Assembly: GCA_024698685.1 (NCBI GenBank)
Contig: JAILQZ010000094.1
Span: forward strand, 1 to 59,689
Source: a bacterium
GTDB lineage: Bacteria; Actinomycetota; Coriobacteriia; Coriobacteriales; CADBOM01
DNA length: 59,689 nucleotides
Reading direction: 5' to 3'
Of the stretch, positions 19,609 through 30,073 are shown piece after piece (position 1 is the first letter of the stretch; each line of letters opens with the position of its first letter). The translations under genes and the position numbers were made by a program. The notes beneath the pieces are model-generated. The model was not told the origin of the DNA, did no database searches, and saw only the letters and a program-made list of their open reading frames with translations.

Positions 19609-21129
19609 ATGATTGAGGAAGTCGTCGTCGAGCGTCTGGCCTATGGAGGAGATGGGGTTGCCAAGCTCCCGTCCGGCAAGGTCGTCTTCGTTCCCAACGC
19701 ATGTCCAGGCGATAAGCTCCAGATCGAGATAGTCTCCGAAACCCAGCGCTACGACAGGGCCCAGATCAAATACGTCCTCGAGCCCTCGCAATACAGGAAT
19801 CCCACGAGATACTGCAAGCACTGCGATGCGTGCGGAGGATGCCCTTGGCAGTTCCTCGACTACGAGGCCCAGCTCGCATGGAAGCGCACCTTCGTCGTCG
19901 ACGCACTGCAGCGAATCGCCAAGATCGAGGGCGCCGAGGAACTCGTCAGCGATTGCATCCCCTCCCCCAAGCAGCTCGGATACCGCAACAAGATCGAGCT
20001 CGTGCCGACGATGGAGGGCGGCAAGCTCCAGCTCGGATACCACGTCGCCAACGGCGAGACCATCGTGCCGATCGAGTCGTGTCCGCTCTTCGCTTCCGGC
20101 TACGAGCGCGTGCCCAAGTCGCTCGCAGGGGCGCTCGGCTACCTCAAGGCGATGGACTACGGCCTCTATCGCGTGGGCATCAGGGCCTCTACCATCACCA
20201 ACAGCCAGCAAATCGCACTGTGGACCACCACGGGGCATTTCCCGCGCAAGGCGGCCGTCGACATCATCACGAGCGCCGTGAGCTGCACATCTATCACGCG
20301 CGTCATGCAGAAGGAGAGCAACAAGGGCACCCGCCCCGATTCCTCCGAGATACTCTTCGGAGCGGACGTCTGGCGCGAGAGGCTCAACGGGATCACGATG
20401 CGGGTCTCCGCCCCCTCGTTCTTCCAGGTGAACACCTTGGCGGCCGAGCGACTCGTCGATGTCGTGATCAACCAGCTCGACATCCAGCCCACCGACATCT
20501 GCTGCGACCTCTACTGCGGCACCGGGACGTTCACGCTCCCGATGGCGCAGCGCAGCTCGCTCGTCTATGCGATCGAATCCACATCCAGCTCGATCCGAGA
20601 TCTGCGCCGAAACCTCGAGGAGAACGACCTCGACGCAATCGTGGTCGGCGGAGATGCCGGCAGGGAGTCGCGTGACTTCGGACGCGTCGACGTGCTGCTG
20701 ATGGACCCGCCCTACAGCGGCATCGCTTCGCACGTCTACGAGAGCGTCGTATCGATGTCGCCCGAGAGGATCGCGCTGGTCTCCTGCAATCCCACCACTC
20801 TCGCACGTGACACGATCGCGCTGTGCGAGCTCGGCTACGAGGTGCGCAGCGTCACCCCAGTCGACCTCTTCCCGCAGACCTACCACGTTGAAACCGTGAC
20901 GATCCTCGACAAGGGGCTGGACTACAAGGCCAAGGTGCACGCCTACATCACGCGCAAGGCAGAGCAGGCCAAGGCGCACGCGGAGCGCCAAACTGCGGCC
21001 CATGGCGGCCATGGGAAGTCGCAGAACCGCGGGAACCAAGGGGGCCGCGACAATCGCAACGCGTATCACGCCAACCTTCGCAGGCGGCGTTCGAACAAGT
21101 ACTCCGGAAAGTACGGCCGCGACGTCTAG
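19609..21129 (+). CDS. TRAM-domain 23S rRNA (uracil-5-)-methyltransferase, RlmD/RumA/TrmA family
   Basis: TRAM-like N-terminus, 4Fe-4S cysteines (CKHCDACGGCPWQ), CCDLYCGTGTFTLPMA, DPPYSGI, LVSCNPTTLARD. Confidence 0.9.
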   Translation: MIEEVVVERLAYGGDGVAKLPSGKVVFVPNACPGDKLQIEIVSETQRYDRAQIKYVLEPSQYRNPTRYCKHCDACGGCPWQFLDYEAQLAWKRTFVVDALQRIAKIEGAEELVSDCIPSPKQLGYRNKIELVPTMEGGKLQLGYHVANGETIVPIESCPLFASGYERVPKSLAGALGYLKAMDYGLYRVGIRASTITNSQQIALWTTTGHFPRKAAVDIITSAVSCTSITRVMQKESNKGTRPDSSEILFGADVWRERLNGITMRVSAPSFFQVNTLAAERLVDVVINQLDIQPTDICCDLYCGTGTFTLPMAQRSSLVYAIESTSSSIRDLRRNLEENDLDAIVVGGDAGRESRDFGRVDVLLMDPPYSGIASHVYESVVSMSPERIALVSCNPTTLARDTIALCELGYEVRSVTPVDLFPQTYHVETVTILDKGLDYKAKVHAYITRKAEQAKAHAERQTAAHGGHGKSQNRGNQGGRDNRNAYHANLRRRRSNKYSGKYGRDV

Positions 21130-21170
21130 TCTGCCCTGGAGCTCGGAATCGGCGCCCGCCCAAGCCCGTC

Positions 21171-22211
21171 CTAATTGAACTTGAAGAGCTTCTGCGCTAC
21201 GTGGTAGAGGAATAGCTCGACATGCCCCCAGGCCTTGCTCGAGCTGTTCGACATCAAGACAAGCGGATTGCCCCTGATAAAGCGGTAGGTGTTGGGGTTT
21301 CGCTCCTTGAGGTAATTCCAAATCCCCGCACGAAGCTCATACTTGTCCTCGCGTTCGGAGAGCAGCGAGAATACCGAGCATATGGCGAGCATCATCGCGA
21401 GGTAGTTGCCCATATACGCGGCGAGCTTGGGCTCGGCGACGTCGCTGCTGAGATCGTAGGAATCGATGAGCTCGCGCGTGACGCGGAGCTGCTGCTCGAT
21501 GCGCGAGGCCATGACCTTCTCGTTGATCGACTGGTCCTCCCTGCCGATGAACCAGCGGTAGAGGTCGAGGTCGAGGTACATCATGCGCTTGGCGTAAGGC
21601 AGCGGAACGTAGACGAAGATGTTGTCGACGTAGAAGGTGTGCTCGGGCAGTCGCAGCCCGCAGTCGCGCAGGACGCTCGTGCGGAAGATCACCGAGTGCA
21701 TTAGGATGTATCGGGAGATGCCGAACTTGCGGATCTCTGACCATCCGAAGGGCCTGCCGACGGGTAGGGATTTCTTGTAGTCCATGACCTCCTGGCCACG
21801 CTCGACATGCTCGTAGACGTAGTTCGCCAGGAATAGGTCGATCGGCTCCTCGCTGCTCTGCTCGAACGCCTCGATCAGGTCGAGCATCGCATCTAGCGAC
21901 TCCTCGTCCAGCCAGTCGTCGGAGTCGACCACCTTGAAGAACTCGCCGCGTGCATTCGCAAGGCCCTTGTTCACAGCGCCTCCGTGGCCGGCGTTCTCCT
22001 GATGGATCGCGCGGATGACGCCAGGATAGCGAGCTTCCCAGCTGTCGGCCTTCGCGGGCGTGTCGTCCTTCATCGAGCCGTCGTCGACGATGATGACCTC
22101 GATATCTTCGAGGCGCTTCGCAGATCCGTCGATGATCGTCTGTATGCAGTGATCCATGTACTCGGCGGAGTTGTAGCACGGAATGGTGAACGTGATCAGC
22201 TTCTCAGCCAT
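21171..22211 (-). CDS. Glycosyltransferase family 2
   Basis: MAEKLITFTIPCYNSAEYMDHCIQTI..., VIIVDDGSMKDDT, KVVDSDDWLDEESL. Confidence 0.9.
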   Translation of the reverse strand: MAEKLITFTIPCYNSAEYMDHCIQTIIDGSAKRLEDIEVIIVDDGSMKDDTPAKADSWEARYPGVIRAIHQENAGHGGAVNKGLANARGEFFKVVDSDDWLDEESLDAMLDLIEAFEQSSEEPIDLFLANYVYEHVERGQEVMDYKKSLPVGRPFGWSEIRKFGISRYILMHSVIFRTSVLRDCGLRLPEHTFYVDNIFVYVPLPYAKRMMYLDLDLYRWFIGREDQSINEKVMASRIEQQLRVTRELIDSYDLSSDVAEPKLAAYMGNYLAMMLAICSVFSLLSEREDKYELRAGIWNYLKERNPNTYRFIRGNPLVLMSNSSSKAWGHVELFLYHVAQKLFKFN

Positions 22212-22236
22212 CCTGAAGAACCTTCTTTCCAGCAAG

Positions 22237-23475
22237 CTAGGCTTGCTCGCATAGCTCATCGGCGAGCTCGAGGGCCCGCGCAACGACTGCATCCATGTTG
22301 TAGTAGCGATACTCGGCCAGCCTCCCGAGAAGGTGGAATCGCGAGATCGACGCGGCCAGCTCGGCATATTGGCCGTATCTGCGCGCATTCTCCTCTCCGG
22401 GAACCACATAGCAGGGAATCTGGCCCGGCTTGCCCTCGTAAGCGCAAGGATACTCCCTCATTATCGTCGTCACCTCGAGCTCTTGGCCGGTGAGGTGGGA
22501 AAACTCCGTGATCCTCGTGAAATCCTCGCTCACCGTGTAGTTGACCGTGGCGCAGGGCTGGAAGCGCTTCATCGGCAGCGTCTCGAATTCGAAGTCGAGC
22601 GAGCGATACGGGAGCCTGCCGAACCTGAATCCGAAGAGCTCGTCGACCGAGCCGGTGAAGACGATGATGCCGCCATATGGCTCGCCGTTGACGGTGGCCT
22701 GCCGCAGGCGCTCGCCATCGCCAGCGAATCCGAGGAAGCTGCGCGCATCGAGCCCGAGGAAGAGGTCGAGGCCCTCGCAATCGAGCAGCGACTCGAAGAG
22801 GCGCGTGTAGCCCTGGGCGGGCATCCCCTGGAAGGGGTCCTGGAAGTAGCGGTCATCGCGGGAGATGAAGACGGGCACGCGGCTGGTGATCGAAGTGTCG
22901 AGCGTGGCGGGATCGGTGCCCCACTGCTTGGCAGAGTAGTGGCGGAAGACGTTATCGTAGACGAAGTCGGCGAGCTCGGCGATGTCGGGGTCGTCCGTCT
23001 GGCGCAGCTGAGCTATCGGGACCTTGCGCTCATCGCCATAGGCTTCGATGAGCTTGCCTATGAGCTCGGCTCCCCTCTCCTTGCCAAAGGAAATCTCTAT
23101 CGATGTCTTGTTGAACGGGACGGGGATGAAGGTGCCCTCGTCCAGTCGCGCGAGAACCCGATGCTCGTAGGCGCGCCACTCGGTGAACCTCGAAAGGTAG
23201 CCGAAGACGCGCTCGTTGGCCGTGTGGAAGATATGCGGCCCATACATGTGGACCAGCACGCCATGCTCGTCGAGGGCGTCGTAGGAGTTGCCGCCGATAT
23301 GGTCGCGCGACTCGACCAACGCGACGCGCATCCTGGCGCGCTCCGCCAGCTCACGCGCGATCACCGAACCTGCGAAGCCGGTGCCGATGACGATGGCATC
23401 GTAGCCGCGAAGCTCGGATTCGCTCTCAGTGGAGATATGCAATCGAATTCCTCTTCCCAATCTGCGCGCGAACAT
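22237..23475 (-). CDS. glf: UDP-galactopyranose mutase (start uncertain)
   Basis: FAD motif AIVIGTGFAGSVIARELAE, RDHIGGNSYDALDEHGVLVHMYGPHIFHTANERVFGYLSRFTEW. Confidence 0.92.
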   Translation of the reverse strand: MFARRLGRGIRLHISTESESELRGYDAIVIGTGFAGSVIARELAERARMRVALVESRDHIGGNSYDALDEHGVLVHMYGPHIFHTANERVFGYLSRFTEWRAYEHRVLARLDEGTFIPVPFNKTSIEISFGKERGAELIGKLIEAYGDERKVPIAQLRQTDDPDIAELADFVYDNVFRHYSAKQWGTDPATLDTSITSRVPVFISRDDRYFQDPFQGMPAQGYTRLFESLLDCEGLDLFLGLDARSFLGFAGDGERLRQATVNGEPYGGIIVFTGSVDELFGFRFGRLPYRSLDFEFETLPMKRFQPCATVNYTVSEDFTRITEFSHLTGQELEVTTIMREYPCAYEGKPGQIPCYVVPGEENARRYGQYAELAASISRFHLLGRLAEYRYYNMDAVVARALELADELCEQA

Positions 23476-23659
23476 GCGTTTGCCAGACGAGAAACAATTG
23501 TACTCCAAACCTCGACGGCACCTCTCCGCAGTTTGATTGAGCATCGTTTGGAGGGTATCATCGTTACGTGAAGCCATTCTTCACGCGCAACTACGAGTAG
23601 GATGGCGCAAGGTTTCCGCCGCATGGCCGCTGGGCAGCGCGGGCATAGAAAGGATTCCC

Positions 23660-24652
23660 ATGAGCGAGTTTCTCGACAGCGTAATCGCAAAGGCAGCTTC
23701 GGACAAGAAGACCATCGTGCTCCCCGAGGGCAACGACAGGCGCACGTTGAGGGCCGCGCGAGCAGCAACCGACCAAGGCATCGCCAACATCATCGTGCTT
23801 GGCGACCCCGACGACCTCGCCGACGAAGGCGTCGATCTCACCGGCATCCAAATCGTCGACCCCAGGCGCTCGCCCGACCACGACAGGTTCGCGCAGAAGT
23901 ACTTCGAAATGCGCGAGAAGAAGGGCATCACACGCGAGGCCGCTTGGGAGAAGATGCTCGATGAGCTCTACTTCGGCGCGATGATGGTCTACTTCGGCAT
24001 CGCCGACGGAATGGTCTCAGGCGCCATCCACGCTACCTCCGACGTGCTGCGCGCGGCGCTGCAGATCCTCAAGACCGCGCCGAACACCAAGCTCGTCTCG
24101 ACATTCTTCGTCATGGTGGTGCCCGATTGCGATCTGGGCGAGGACGGCATCTTCGTCTTTGCGGACTGCGCTCTCAACCAGCATCCCACGGCTGAGGAGC
24201 TGGCGCATATCGCCTCGGCTTCGGCAGACTCGTTCACGCAGCTCGTCGGCTCGACTCCGACGGTCGCGATGCTCTCCCACTCCACCTACGGCAGCGCGAA
24301 GAGCCCTGCGGTCGACAAGGTGCGCGAGGCAACGGCGCTGGCGAAGGAGCTGCGTCCCGACCTGATGATCGACGGCGAGCTGCAGTTCGATGCCGCGATC
24401 ATCGAGTCCGTTGGCAAATCGAAGGCGCCGGGCAGCGAGGTTGCAGGAAAGGCCAACGTGCTGATCTTCCCCGACATCGATGCCGGGAACATCGCCTACA
24501 AGGCGGTTCAGCGCCTCGCGAAGGCGGAGGCATACGGCCCGATGACGCAGGGAATCGCGAAGCCCATCAACGACCTTTCGCGCGGATGCACCGCCGAGGA
24601 CATCGTCGGCGTCATCGCGATCACGGCGGTCCAGGCGCAGGCCCTCTGCTAG
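23660..24652 (+). CDS. pta: Phosphate acetyltransferase
   Basis: VLPEGNDRRTLRAARAATDQGIANIIVLGD; AKPINDLSRGCTAEDIVGVIAITAVQAQ C-terminus typical of Pta; adjacent to ackA. Confidence 0.95.
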   Translation: MSEFLDSVIAKAASDKKTIVLPEGNDRRTLRAARAATDQGIANIIVLGDPDDLADEGVDLTGIQIVDPRRSPDHDRFAQKYFEMREKKGITREAAWEKMLDELYFGAMMVYFGIADGMVSGAIHATSDVLRAALQILKTAPNTKLVSTFFVMVVPDCDLGEDGIFVFADCALNQHPTAEELAHIASASADSFTQLVGSTPTVAMLSHSTYGSAKSPAVDKVREATALAKELRPDLMIDGELQFDAAIIESVGKSKAPGSEVAGKANVLIFPDIDAGNIAYKAVQRLAKAEAYGPMTQGIAKPINDLSRGCTAEDIVGVIAITAVQAQALC

Positions 24653-24677
24653 CCGCGCGGCAGCAACCGACGAAAAA

Positions 24678-24712
24678 GAGAGAAGGCATCGCAAGCGCGG
24701 TGCCTTCTTCGT
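24678..24712. terminator. Bidirectional terminator between convergent pta and ackA
   Basis: GAAGGCA...TGCCTTC stem (24682-24707) flanked by A-rich and T-rich tracts. Confidence 0.6.
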
Positions 24713-24736
24713 AGTTGCGCTTGAGCGCTCGGGGGG

Positions 24737-26020
24737 CTACTCCTCGATGAACGGAATGCCCTTCGAGGTGTCGAAGTCCTTCGCGGGCTCCTTGAGGGGA
24801 TCCTTATCGAAGGCGATTTCCTCGGGCTTTGCGCAGAGCCTCTCGCAATCCTTTGCGATGATGTACTCCTCGTTGGTGTGGATGACGTAGACCTGGATCG
24901 GCGAGCCCTCGGTGCTGATGGCGCAGTCCTTGGCTCCGACGTTGGCGTTGGCCTCCCAGTCGCAGACGATGCCGAATCCCTCCATATGCTCGAGGATCAT
25001 CCTGCGCATCATAGCGCTGTTCTGGCCGATTCCAGCGGTAATCGTCAGCGCATCGCAACCGCCCATCTCGAAAGCGAACGCGCCGATGTACCTGCGCACC
25101 GATTCCGCATACATCTTCAGCGCCAAGTCGGCCCTGTAGTTGCCGGAGTACCTCGCCTCGTCGATCTCGCGGATGTCGTTGCTGATTCCCGAGACGCCCA
25201 GCAGGCCGGACTCCCTATTCAGGATCGCATCCATCTCCTGCGGCGTGAGATCCTTCTCCTCCATGATGAAGGGGATGATCGCCGGGTCGATGGAGCCGCA
25301 ACGCGTGCCCATCATGATGCCATCGAGCGGAGTGAATCCCATAGAGGTGTCGAAGGACTTGCCCTTCTTGATGGCGCAGATGCTTCCACCGTTGCCGAGG
25401 TGGCAGGAGACGATCCGCATCGACTCGCGCCTGCGGCCCATGAGCGCAGCGACCCTGCGCGAGACGTAGTCGTGCGAGATGCCGTGGAAGCCGTACTTGC
25501 GCACGTCGTAGTCGGTGTAGTACTCGTACGGGAGCGCGTAGGTGTGATGCTCTGGCGGGATGGTCATGTGGAACGCGGTGTCGAAGGAGACCACCTGCGG
25601 TATGCCCTGCATCTGGTGCATGCAGGCCTCGATGCCCTTGGCCGCAGCGTCGTTGTGCAGCGGCGCGAGCTTGATGAGCTTCTTGATCTTGTCGAGCACG
25701 TCGTCGTCGACGATTGCCGGGCCGTCGAAGTACTTGCCGCCATGAACGATGCGATGGCCCACCGCGCCGATCTCGTCGAGACTCTTGATGACGCCGATGT
25801 CAGGGTCGAGGAGCCCGCTGAGGACCATGCGGATGCCGGCCTCGTGATCGGGCAGCGCGACGTTGATGTGCTTCATCCTGGTCTTCGACTTCGATCGGAT
25901 GTAGGAGCCCGGGAAGCCAATCTGCGCGGCCTCGCCAGACTGCAGCACATCGAAGCTAGTCACATCGATGAGCTGGTATTTGATAGATGAACTGCCGGAA
26001 TTGACTATGAGAGTCTTCAT
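24737..26020 (-). CDS. ackA: Acetate kinase
   Basis: MKTLIVNSGSSSIKYQLID, HRIVHGGKYF, CHLGNGGSICAIKKGKSFDTSMGFTPLDGIMMGTRCGSIDP. Confidence 0.97.
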   Translation of the reverse strand: MKTLIVNSGSSSIKYQLIDVTSFDVLQSGEAAQIGFPGSYIRSKSKTRMKHINVALPDHEAGIRMVLSGLLDPDIGVIKSLDEIGAVGHRIVHGGKYFDGPAIVDDDVLDKIKKLIKLAPLHNDAAAKGIEACMHQMQGIPQVVSFDTAFHMTIPPEHHTYALPYEYYTDYDVRKYGFHGISHDYVSRRVAALMGRRRESMRIVSCHLGNGGSICAIKKGKSFDTSMGFTPLDGIMMGTRCGSIDPAIIPFIMEEKDLTPQEMDAILNRESGLLGVSGISNDIREIDEARYSGNYRADLALKMYAESVRRYIGAFAFEMGGCDALTITAGIGQNSAMMRRMILEHMEGFGIVCDWEANANVGAKDCAISTEGSPIQVYVIHTNEEYIIAKDCERLCAKPEEIAFDKDPLKEPAKDFDTSKGIPFIEE

Positions 26021-26037
26021 TTGCCCACCTGCGCGAT

Positions 26038-26370
26038 CTACTGCATCTGCGCGCCGCCGATGACATGCACGTGGACATGCTTGACGGTCTGGTTGGCATC
26101 GTCGCCGGTGTTGATCACGACGCGATAGCCGGATTCGTAGATGCCGGTAGCCTTGGCAACCTCGGGAACGGCCTTCATGAGCGCTCCGAGGAGCTCGGCG
26201 GGAATGTCATCGGAAAGGCTCGCGTAATGGTCCTTGGGGACGACGAGGACATGGATCGGCATCTTGGGGTTGGCGTCGTTGAACGCCGCCACCTTGTCCG
26301 TCTCATAGACAAGGGTGGTGGGAATCTCGCCGTTCGCCAGCTTGCAGAAGATGCAATCCTCTTTTTGCAT
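26038..26370 (-). CDS. HIT family protein
   Basis: DCIFCKLANGEIPTTLVYETD; HVHVHVIGG histidine triad. Confidence 0.93.
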   Translation of the reverse strand: MQKEDCIFCKLANGEIPTTLVYETDKVAAFNDANPKMPIHVLVVPKDHYASLSDDIPAELLGALMKAVPEVAKATGIYESGYRVVINTGDDANQTVKHVHVHVIGGAQMQ

Positions 26371-26577
26371 TTCGTGCTCTCCTCGTTGTATACGCAACAT
26401 ATTCGGGAGTCAGGCACTCTCCCATTGGATAATGTTAGCAGAGAAGGATTGGAAAACACCGCCGCTCGCCTATCGTTGCGCCAGTCGCTGCGCTGTTTGA
26501 GCGCAAGCGGCATGGGGTACACAGTATCTCCACAAAGAAAGCGATGCGAGCGGCTTGCAGAATGGGGTGGTCGGCAG

Positions 26578-26856
26578 CTAGCTCAGCTGGTCGTCGACCT
26601 CTTCGATCGAGGCGGGATCGAACTCGCCGAGCAGCACGGTGATCCTCTGCTGCGCGTCATCGAGCTTGCCCTGGAGGCTGCGAAGCAGCTCCACTCCCCT
26701 AGCGTACTTGCCAAGGCTCTCCTCCAGCTCGAGCTGGTTGCCCTCTAGTGCGCGGATGATTCCCTCGAGCTCGTCTAGCCCCTGCTTGAAGGTCATGTTG
26801 TCTGCGGGCGCCGCCTGCTCTTCGCCGAACAGCGAGCCCATCGTCTCCTCGTCCAT
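26578..26856 (-). CDS. xseB: Exodeoxyribonuclease VII small subunit
   Basis: MTFKQGLDELEGIIRALEGNQLELEESLGKYARGVELLRSLQGKLDDAQQRI; next to xseA. Confidence 0.93.
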   Translation of the reverse strand: MDEETMGSLFGEEQAAPADNMTFKQGLDELEGIIRALEGNQLELEESLGKYARGVELLRSLQGKLDDAQQRITVLLGEFDPASIEEVDDQLS

Positions 26857-26857
26857 C

Positions 26858-28177
26858 CTATGCTTCCTCTCTGCCGATTCCCTCCACAGTGCAGTCGATG
26901 GTTCCATCTGAGACCCGCACCTGGATGCTGTCCGATACATTTACGCCTTCGACGCTCTTGAGGATGTGACCTCCGTCGTCGTAGGCGATCGAATAGCCGC
27001 GCCCCAAGATCGTCAGGGGCGATAGGTCGTTGAGACGCGCTGCGGAAAGCGCGATGACGTTGCGCTGCCTATCGAATAGCCTGGGGGCCAGCGATGCCAG
27101 CTTGCCCTTCGCGTTGGCGAGGCTGCGCTCATCGGATGCCATCGCATTGAGAATCGCGCGATGCAGGCGCTCGGCATCCGAATCGATGCGCATGGCGAGA
27201 TTGCCCGTCAGCGCCTGCGGATCGGTGAAGATCGGGCGCGCCTTCAGCGCCGTGAGCTGCATCTGCGCGCGATCGGCCTTCGCCTGCAGGGCCATTCCCA
27301 TCCGGTTGCCCGCAGAGGATATTCGACTCTGCAGATCGGCGATCGATGGCGCAACGGCTTCGGCGGCGGCCGTCGGGGTCGAACAGCGCACGTCACCGAC
27401 CATATCGGCGATCGAGTTGTCGGGCTCGTGCCCGATGCCGGTGACAACTGGCTTGGCGCACGCCGCGACCGTCCGCGCCACCTGCTCGTCATTGAAGGGC
27501 ATGAGGCTCTCGTAGGAGCCTCCTCCGCGCACCAGCAGTATCACGTCGCAATCGGACGCATCGGCCACGCGCAGGCCCTCGCAGATCCAATCGGGAGCAT
27601 CCTTCCCCTCGACGGGAACGCCGACCACGGAGACCTCGACATACGGGCTCCTGCGCCTGAGAGTGCGCAAGACGTCCTGAATGGCCTTCCCACGCGGAGA
27701 TGTGACGACGGCGACGCGCTCGACGCTCGGCGGGATAGGCCTCTTGCGCTCGGGGCGCATCAGCCCCTCAGCCTCGAGTTGCTTGGCGAGGCGCTCTACC
27801 TTGAGCCTGAGGTCTCCCGCGCCCGCATACTCGATGACCCGCGCCATGAAGTTCATCCTGCCCGCCTTGGCGTAGAGGGTGAAGTAGCCGGTGACCTCGA
27901 CGAGGTCGCCGATCTTGACGTCGATGCCGAGCTTGCGATATTCGCCCTGCCAGATCATGCAGCCAAGCGAGCTGGAGTCATCCTTGATGGTGAAGTAGAC
28001 GGCCTTGTAGCCTGGCTTGTTCGCGAACTCGGAAACCTCGCCGATCACCTTGACGCGAATTCCCTCGAGCGATCGCTTGGCGAGGTTGAGCGCGGTTGTA
28101 ACCGAGATGGCGGCGCTGCCAGCCGTTTCCTCCGAAGCTTTCCGACCGCTGGCCATCATATTCGAAAGCGTAGCCAT
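26858..28177 (-). CDS. xseA: Exodeoxyribonuclease VII large subunit
   Basis: OB-fold and ExoVII core (VAVVTSPRGKAIQDVLRTLRRRSPYVEV; VTGIGHEPDNSIADMVGDVRCSTPTAAAE; ILGRGYSI). Confidence 0.95.
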   Translation of the reverse strand: MATLSNMMASGRKASEETAGSAAISVTTALNLAKRSLEGIRVKVIGEVSEFANKPGYKAVYFTIKDDSSSLGCMIWQGEYRKLGIDVKIGDLVEVTGYFTLYAKAGRMNFMARVIEYAGAGDLRLKVERLAKQLEAEGLMRPERKRPIPPSVERVAVVTSPRGKAIQDVLRTLRRRSPYVEVSVVGVPVEGKDAPDWICEGLRVADASDCDVILLVRGGGSYESLMPFNDEQVARTVAACAKPVVTGIGHEPDNSIADMVGDVRCSTPTAAAEAVAPSIADLQSRISSAGNRMGMALQAKADRAQMQLTALKARPIFTDPQALTGNLAMRIDSDAERLHRAILNAMASDERSLANAKGKLASLAPRLFDRQRNVIALSAARLNDLSPLTILGRGYSIAYDDGGHILKSVEGVNVSDSIQVRVSDGTIDCTVEGIGREEA

Positions 28178-28186
28178 CGAAAGCCC

Positions 28187-28849
28187 TTAGTTCTCGGCGC
28201 GCGCTACTAGGTAGAGGAGCTGCAGCAACGATGCAAGCGCTGCGGCGACGTAGGTGAGCGCAGCCGCGGTCAACACGCTGCGTGCGCCCTTTTCCTGGTC
28301 GACCGACATAGCGAGGCTATCGCTGATGTAAGTCATAGCGCGGTTTGAGGCGTTGAGCTCGACGGGCAGCGTGACCAGCTGGAACAGCACGACGAGCGCG
28401 TAGAGCCCCACGGCGACCCAAACCATGTCCATCAGGTTCATCGCGATGCCGATCAGCAGCACGACGATCCATGCGTTGGAAGCGAAGTTGACCACCGGGA
28501 AGATGGCGGTGCGGACCTTGATCGGAGTGTATCCGAGATTGTGCTGCACCGCATGGCCTGCCTCATGGCACGCAATCGCGATCGAGGCCACGGAGTATGA
28601 GCCATAGACGCTCTGCGAAAGGTTGAGGCAGTTCCTGCGCGGGTCGAAATTGTCGCTGAGCTTGCCCGTGGTGATCGAGATCGGCACATCGTAGAGCCCA
28701 TGGGAATCGAGCATCCGGCGTGCTGCCTCGGCCCCGGTAAGGCCAGCGTGCGAGTAGACCTTGTCCCATTTCCTGTATTGCGCATTGATCAGCGCTTGCG
28801 TGCCCAGGCCAAGGCCCAGCGTCACGACGATGAGAAGCAGATAGAGCAT
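28187..28849 (-). CDS. YugP-type neutral zinc metallopeptidase (membrane)
   Basis: CHEAGHAVQHNLGYTPIKVRT (HExxH), three hydrophobic segments, YISDSLAMS. Confidence 0.85.
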   Translation of the reverse strand: MLYLLLIVVTLGLGLGTQALINAQYRKWDKVYSHAGLTGAEAARRMLDSHGLYDVPISITTGKLSDNFDPRRNCLNLSQSVYGSYSVASIAIACHEAGHAVQHNLGYTPIKVRTAIFPVVNFASNAWIVVLLIGIAMNLMDMVWVAVGLYALVVLFQLVTLPVELNASNRAMTYISDSLAMSVDQEKGARSVLTAAALTYVAAALASLLQLLYLVARAEN

Positions 28850-28857
28850 GTTTCCCC

Positions 28858-30027
28858 CTAGATGCAGCCGTCCGCCCTGCTGATGCTGACGTTTCCGCCC
28901 TCGATGCGCAGGGAAATGCGCCCCTCGAGTATCTCCAGCAAGTCGCGGCCGGCGATTTCATATCTCCAGCCCTTAAGTATATCAAGACCTGCGCGCTGGC
29001 CGGAAACGAACGCGATGAGGTCATCATGGGTTGCGAGCACCTGATGCGTGAGCATGTTCTCCTTGGCGCGCGTGCGCAGGAAGGCGGTGAGCAGGTCGAC
29101 CATCGCGTCGGCGTTGGCGGCCGTGGGCCTCCTGGTGGCGTGCTTCGGCCAAGTATCCGGGCTGGAAGCCAACGCGGCTTCGATGACCTTGACGATCTCG
29201 CGGGCGCGCCCGGTGTTGAGCTTTTCCTTGGCGCCGCGGATCTCGTACACCTCGTCGACGTTCTTCGGCTGCCTGCGCGATAGCTCGACGATCAGCTCGT
29301 CCTGCAGGATCCAGCGCCTTGGGATGTTCGAACGCTTGGCGCAGTTCTCCCTCCACACCGCGATAGCCTGAGCGCATGCGAGCTGCGCGCGAGAGAGCGA
29401 GTTGGTCTTCTTGACCTTGGACCAGAGCTCGGACTCTGGCGTGCCGAACTCGGTGTCCTCTCCCAGAGCCGCGAACTCGGAGTCGAGCCAGTGCCTGCGT
29501 CCCAGATCGTCGAGCCTCTTGCACATCTCGCGGTAGAGCGGCACGAGGTAGCGCACATCGTCGAGCGAGTACTCGACTTGGCTCTTGGAAAGCGGGCGCT
29601 TCGACCAATCGGAGAGCGAGTCGCGCTTGGAGAGCCTCACGCCGAGGATCTCTTCGACGAGCGACTTGAGGCCGATCTGCTGCTGGAACCCCAGAAGCGG
29701 AGCCGCGAGCTGCGTATCGAATATCGGATTGGGCACGACGCCGCAGACGTTGAAGAGCATCTCGCGATCCTGCCTGCTGGCATGGAGCACCTTGACCGTC
29801 TTGGGGCTTGTGAGCACTGGAGCGAGCGGCGTGAGGTCCTTCACGGCCAGGGGGTCGATGATGAACGAGGTGCTCTCCGTGGCGATCTGGACCAGGCAAA
29901 GCAGCGGATAGTAGGTTTTCTCACGCATGAACTCGGTGTCGATGGCAAGTATCTCGGCATCTGCGATGGATTCGATGGCCGATTGCAATTCGCTCTCTGT
30001 CTTTACCTGCATGCTTTGTTCTTCCAT
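28858..30027 (-). CDS. rnd: Ribonuclease D
   Basis: DEDD exonuclease ILAIDTEFMREKTYYPLLCLVQIA; YSLDDVRYLVPLYREM; HRDC-like C-terminus. Confidence 0.92.
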   Translation of the reverse strand: MEEQSMQVKTESELQSAIESIADAEILAIDTEFMREKTYYPLLCLVQIATESTSFIIDPLAVKDLTPLAPVLTSPKTVKVLHASRQDREMLFNVCGVVPNPIFDTQLAAPLLGFQQQIGLKSLVEEILGVRLSKRDSLSDWSKRPLSKSQVEYSLDDVRYLVPLYREMCKRLDDLGRRHWLDSEFAALGEDTEFGTPESELWSKVKKTNSLSRAQLACAQAIAVWRENCAKRSNIPRRWILQDELIVELSRRQPKNVDEVYEIRGAKEKLNTGRAREIVKVIEAALASSPDTWPKHATRRPTAANADAMVDLLTAFLRTRAKENMLTHQVLATHDDLIAFVSGQRAGLDILKGWRYEIAGRDLLEILEGRISLRIEGGNVSISRADGCI

Positions 30028-30073
30028 TAGCCTTCCTGATGTTAATATCTTAACCAATATGGAGGCATAGGCT

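Noticed and set aside
23537-23660. N-terminal extension of Pta (41 aa)
   Set aside because: No conserved content; ATG at 23660 starts the typical MSEFLDSVIAKA sequence.
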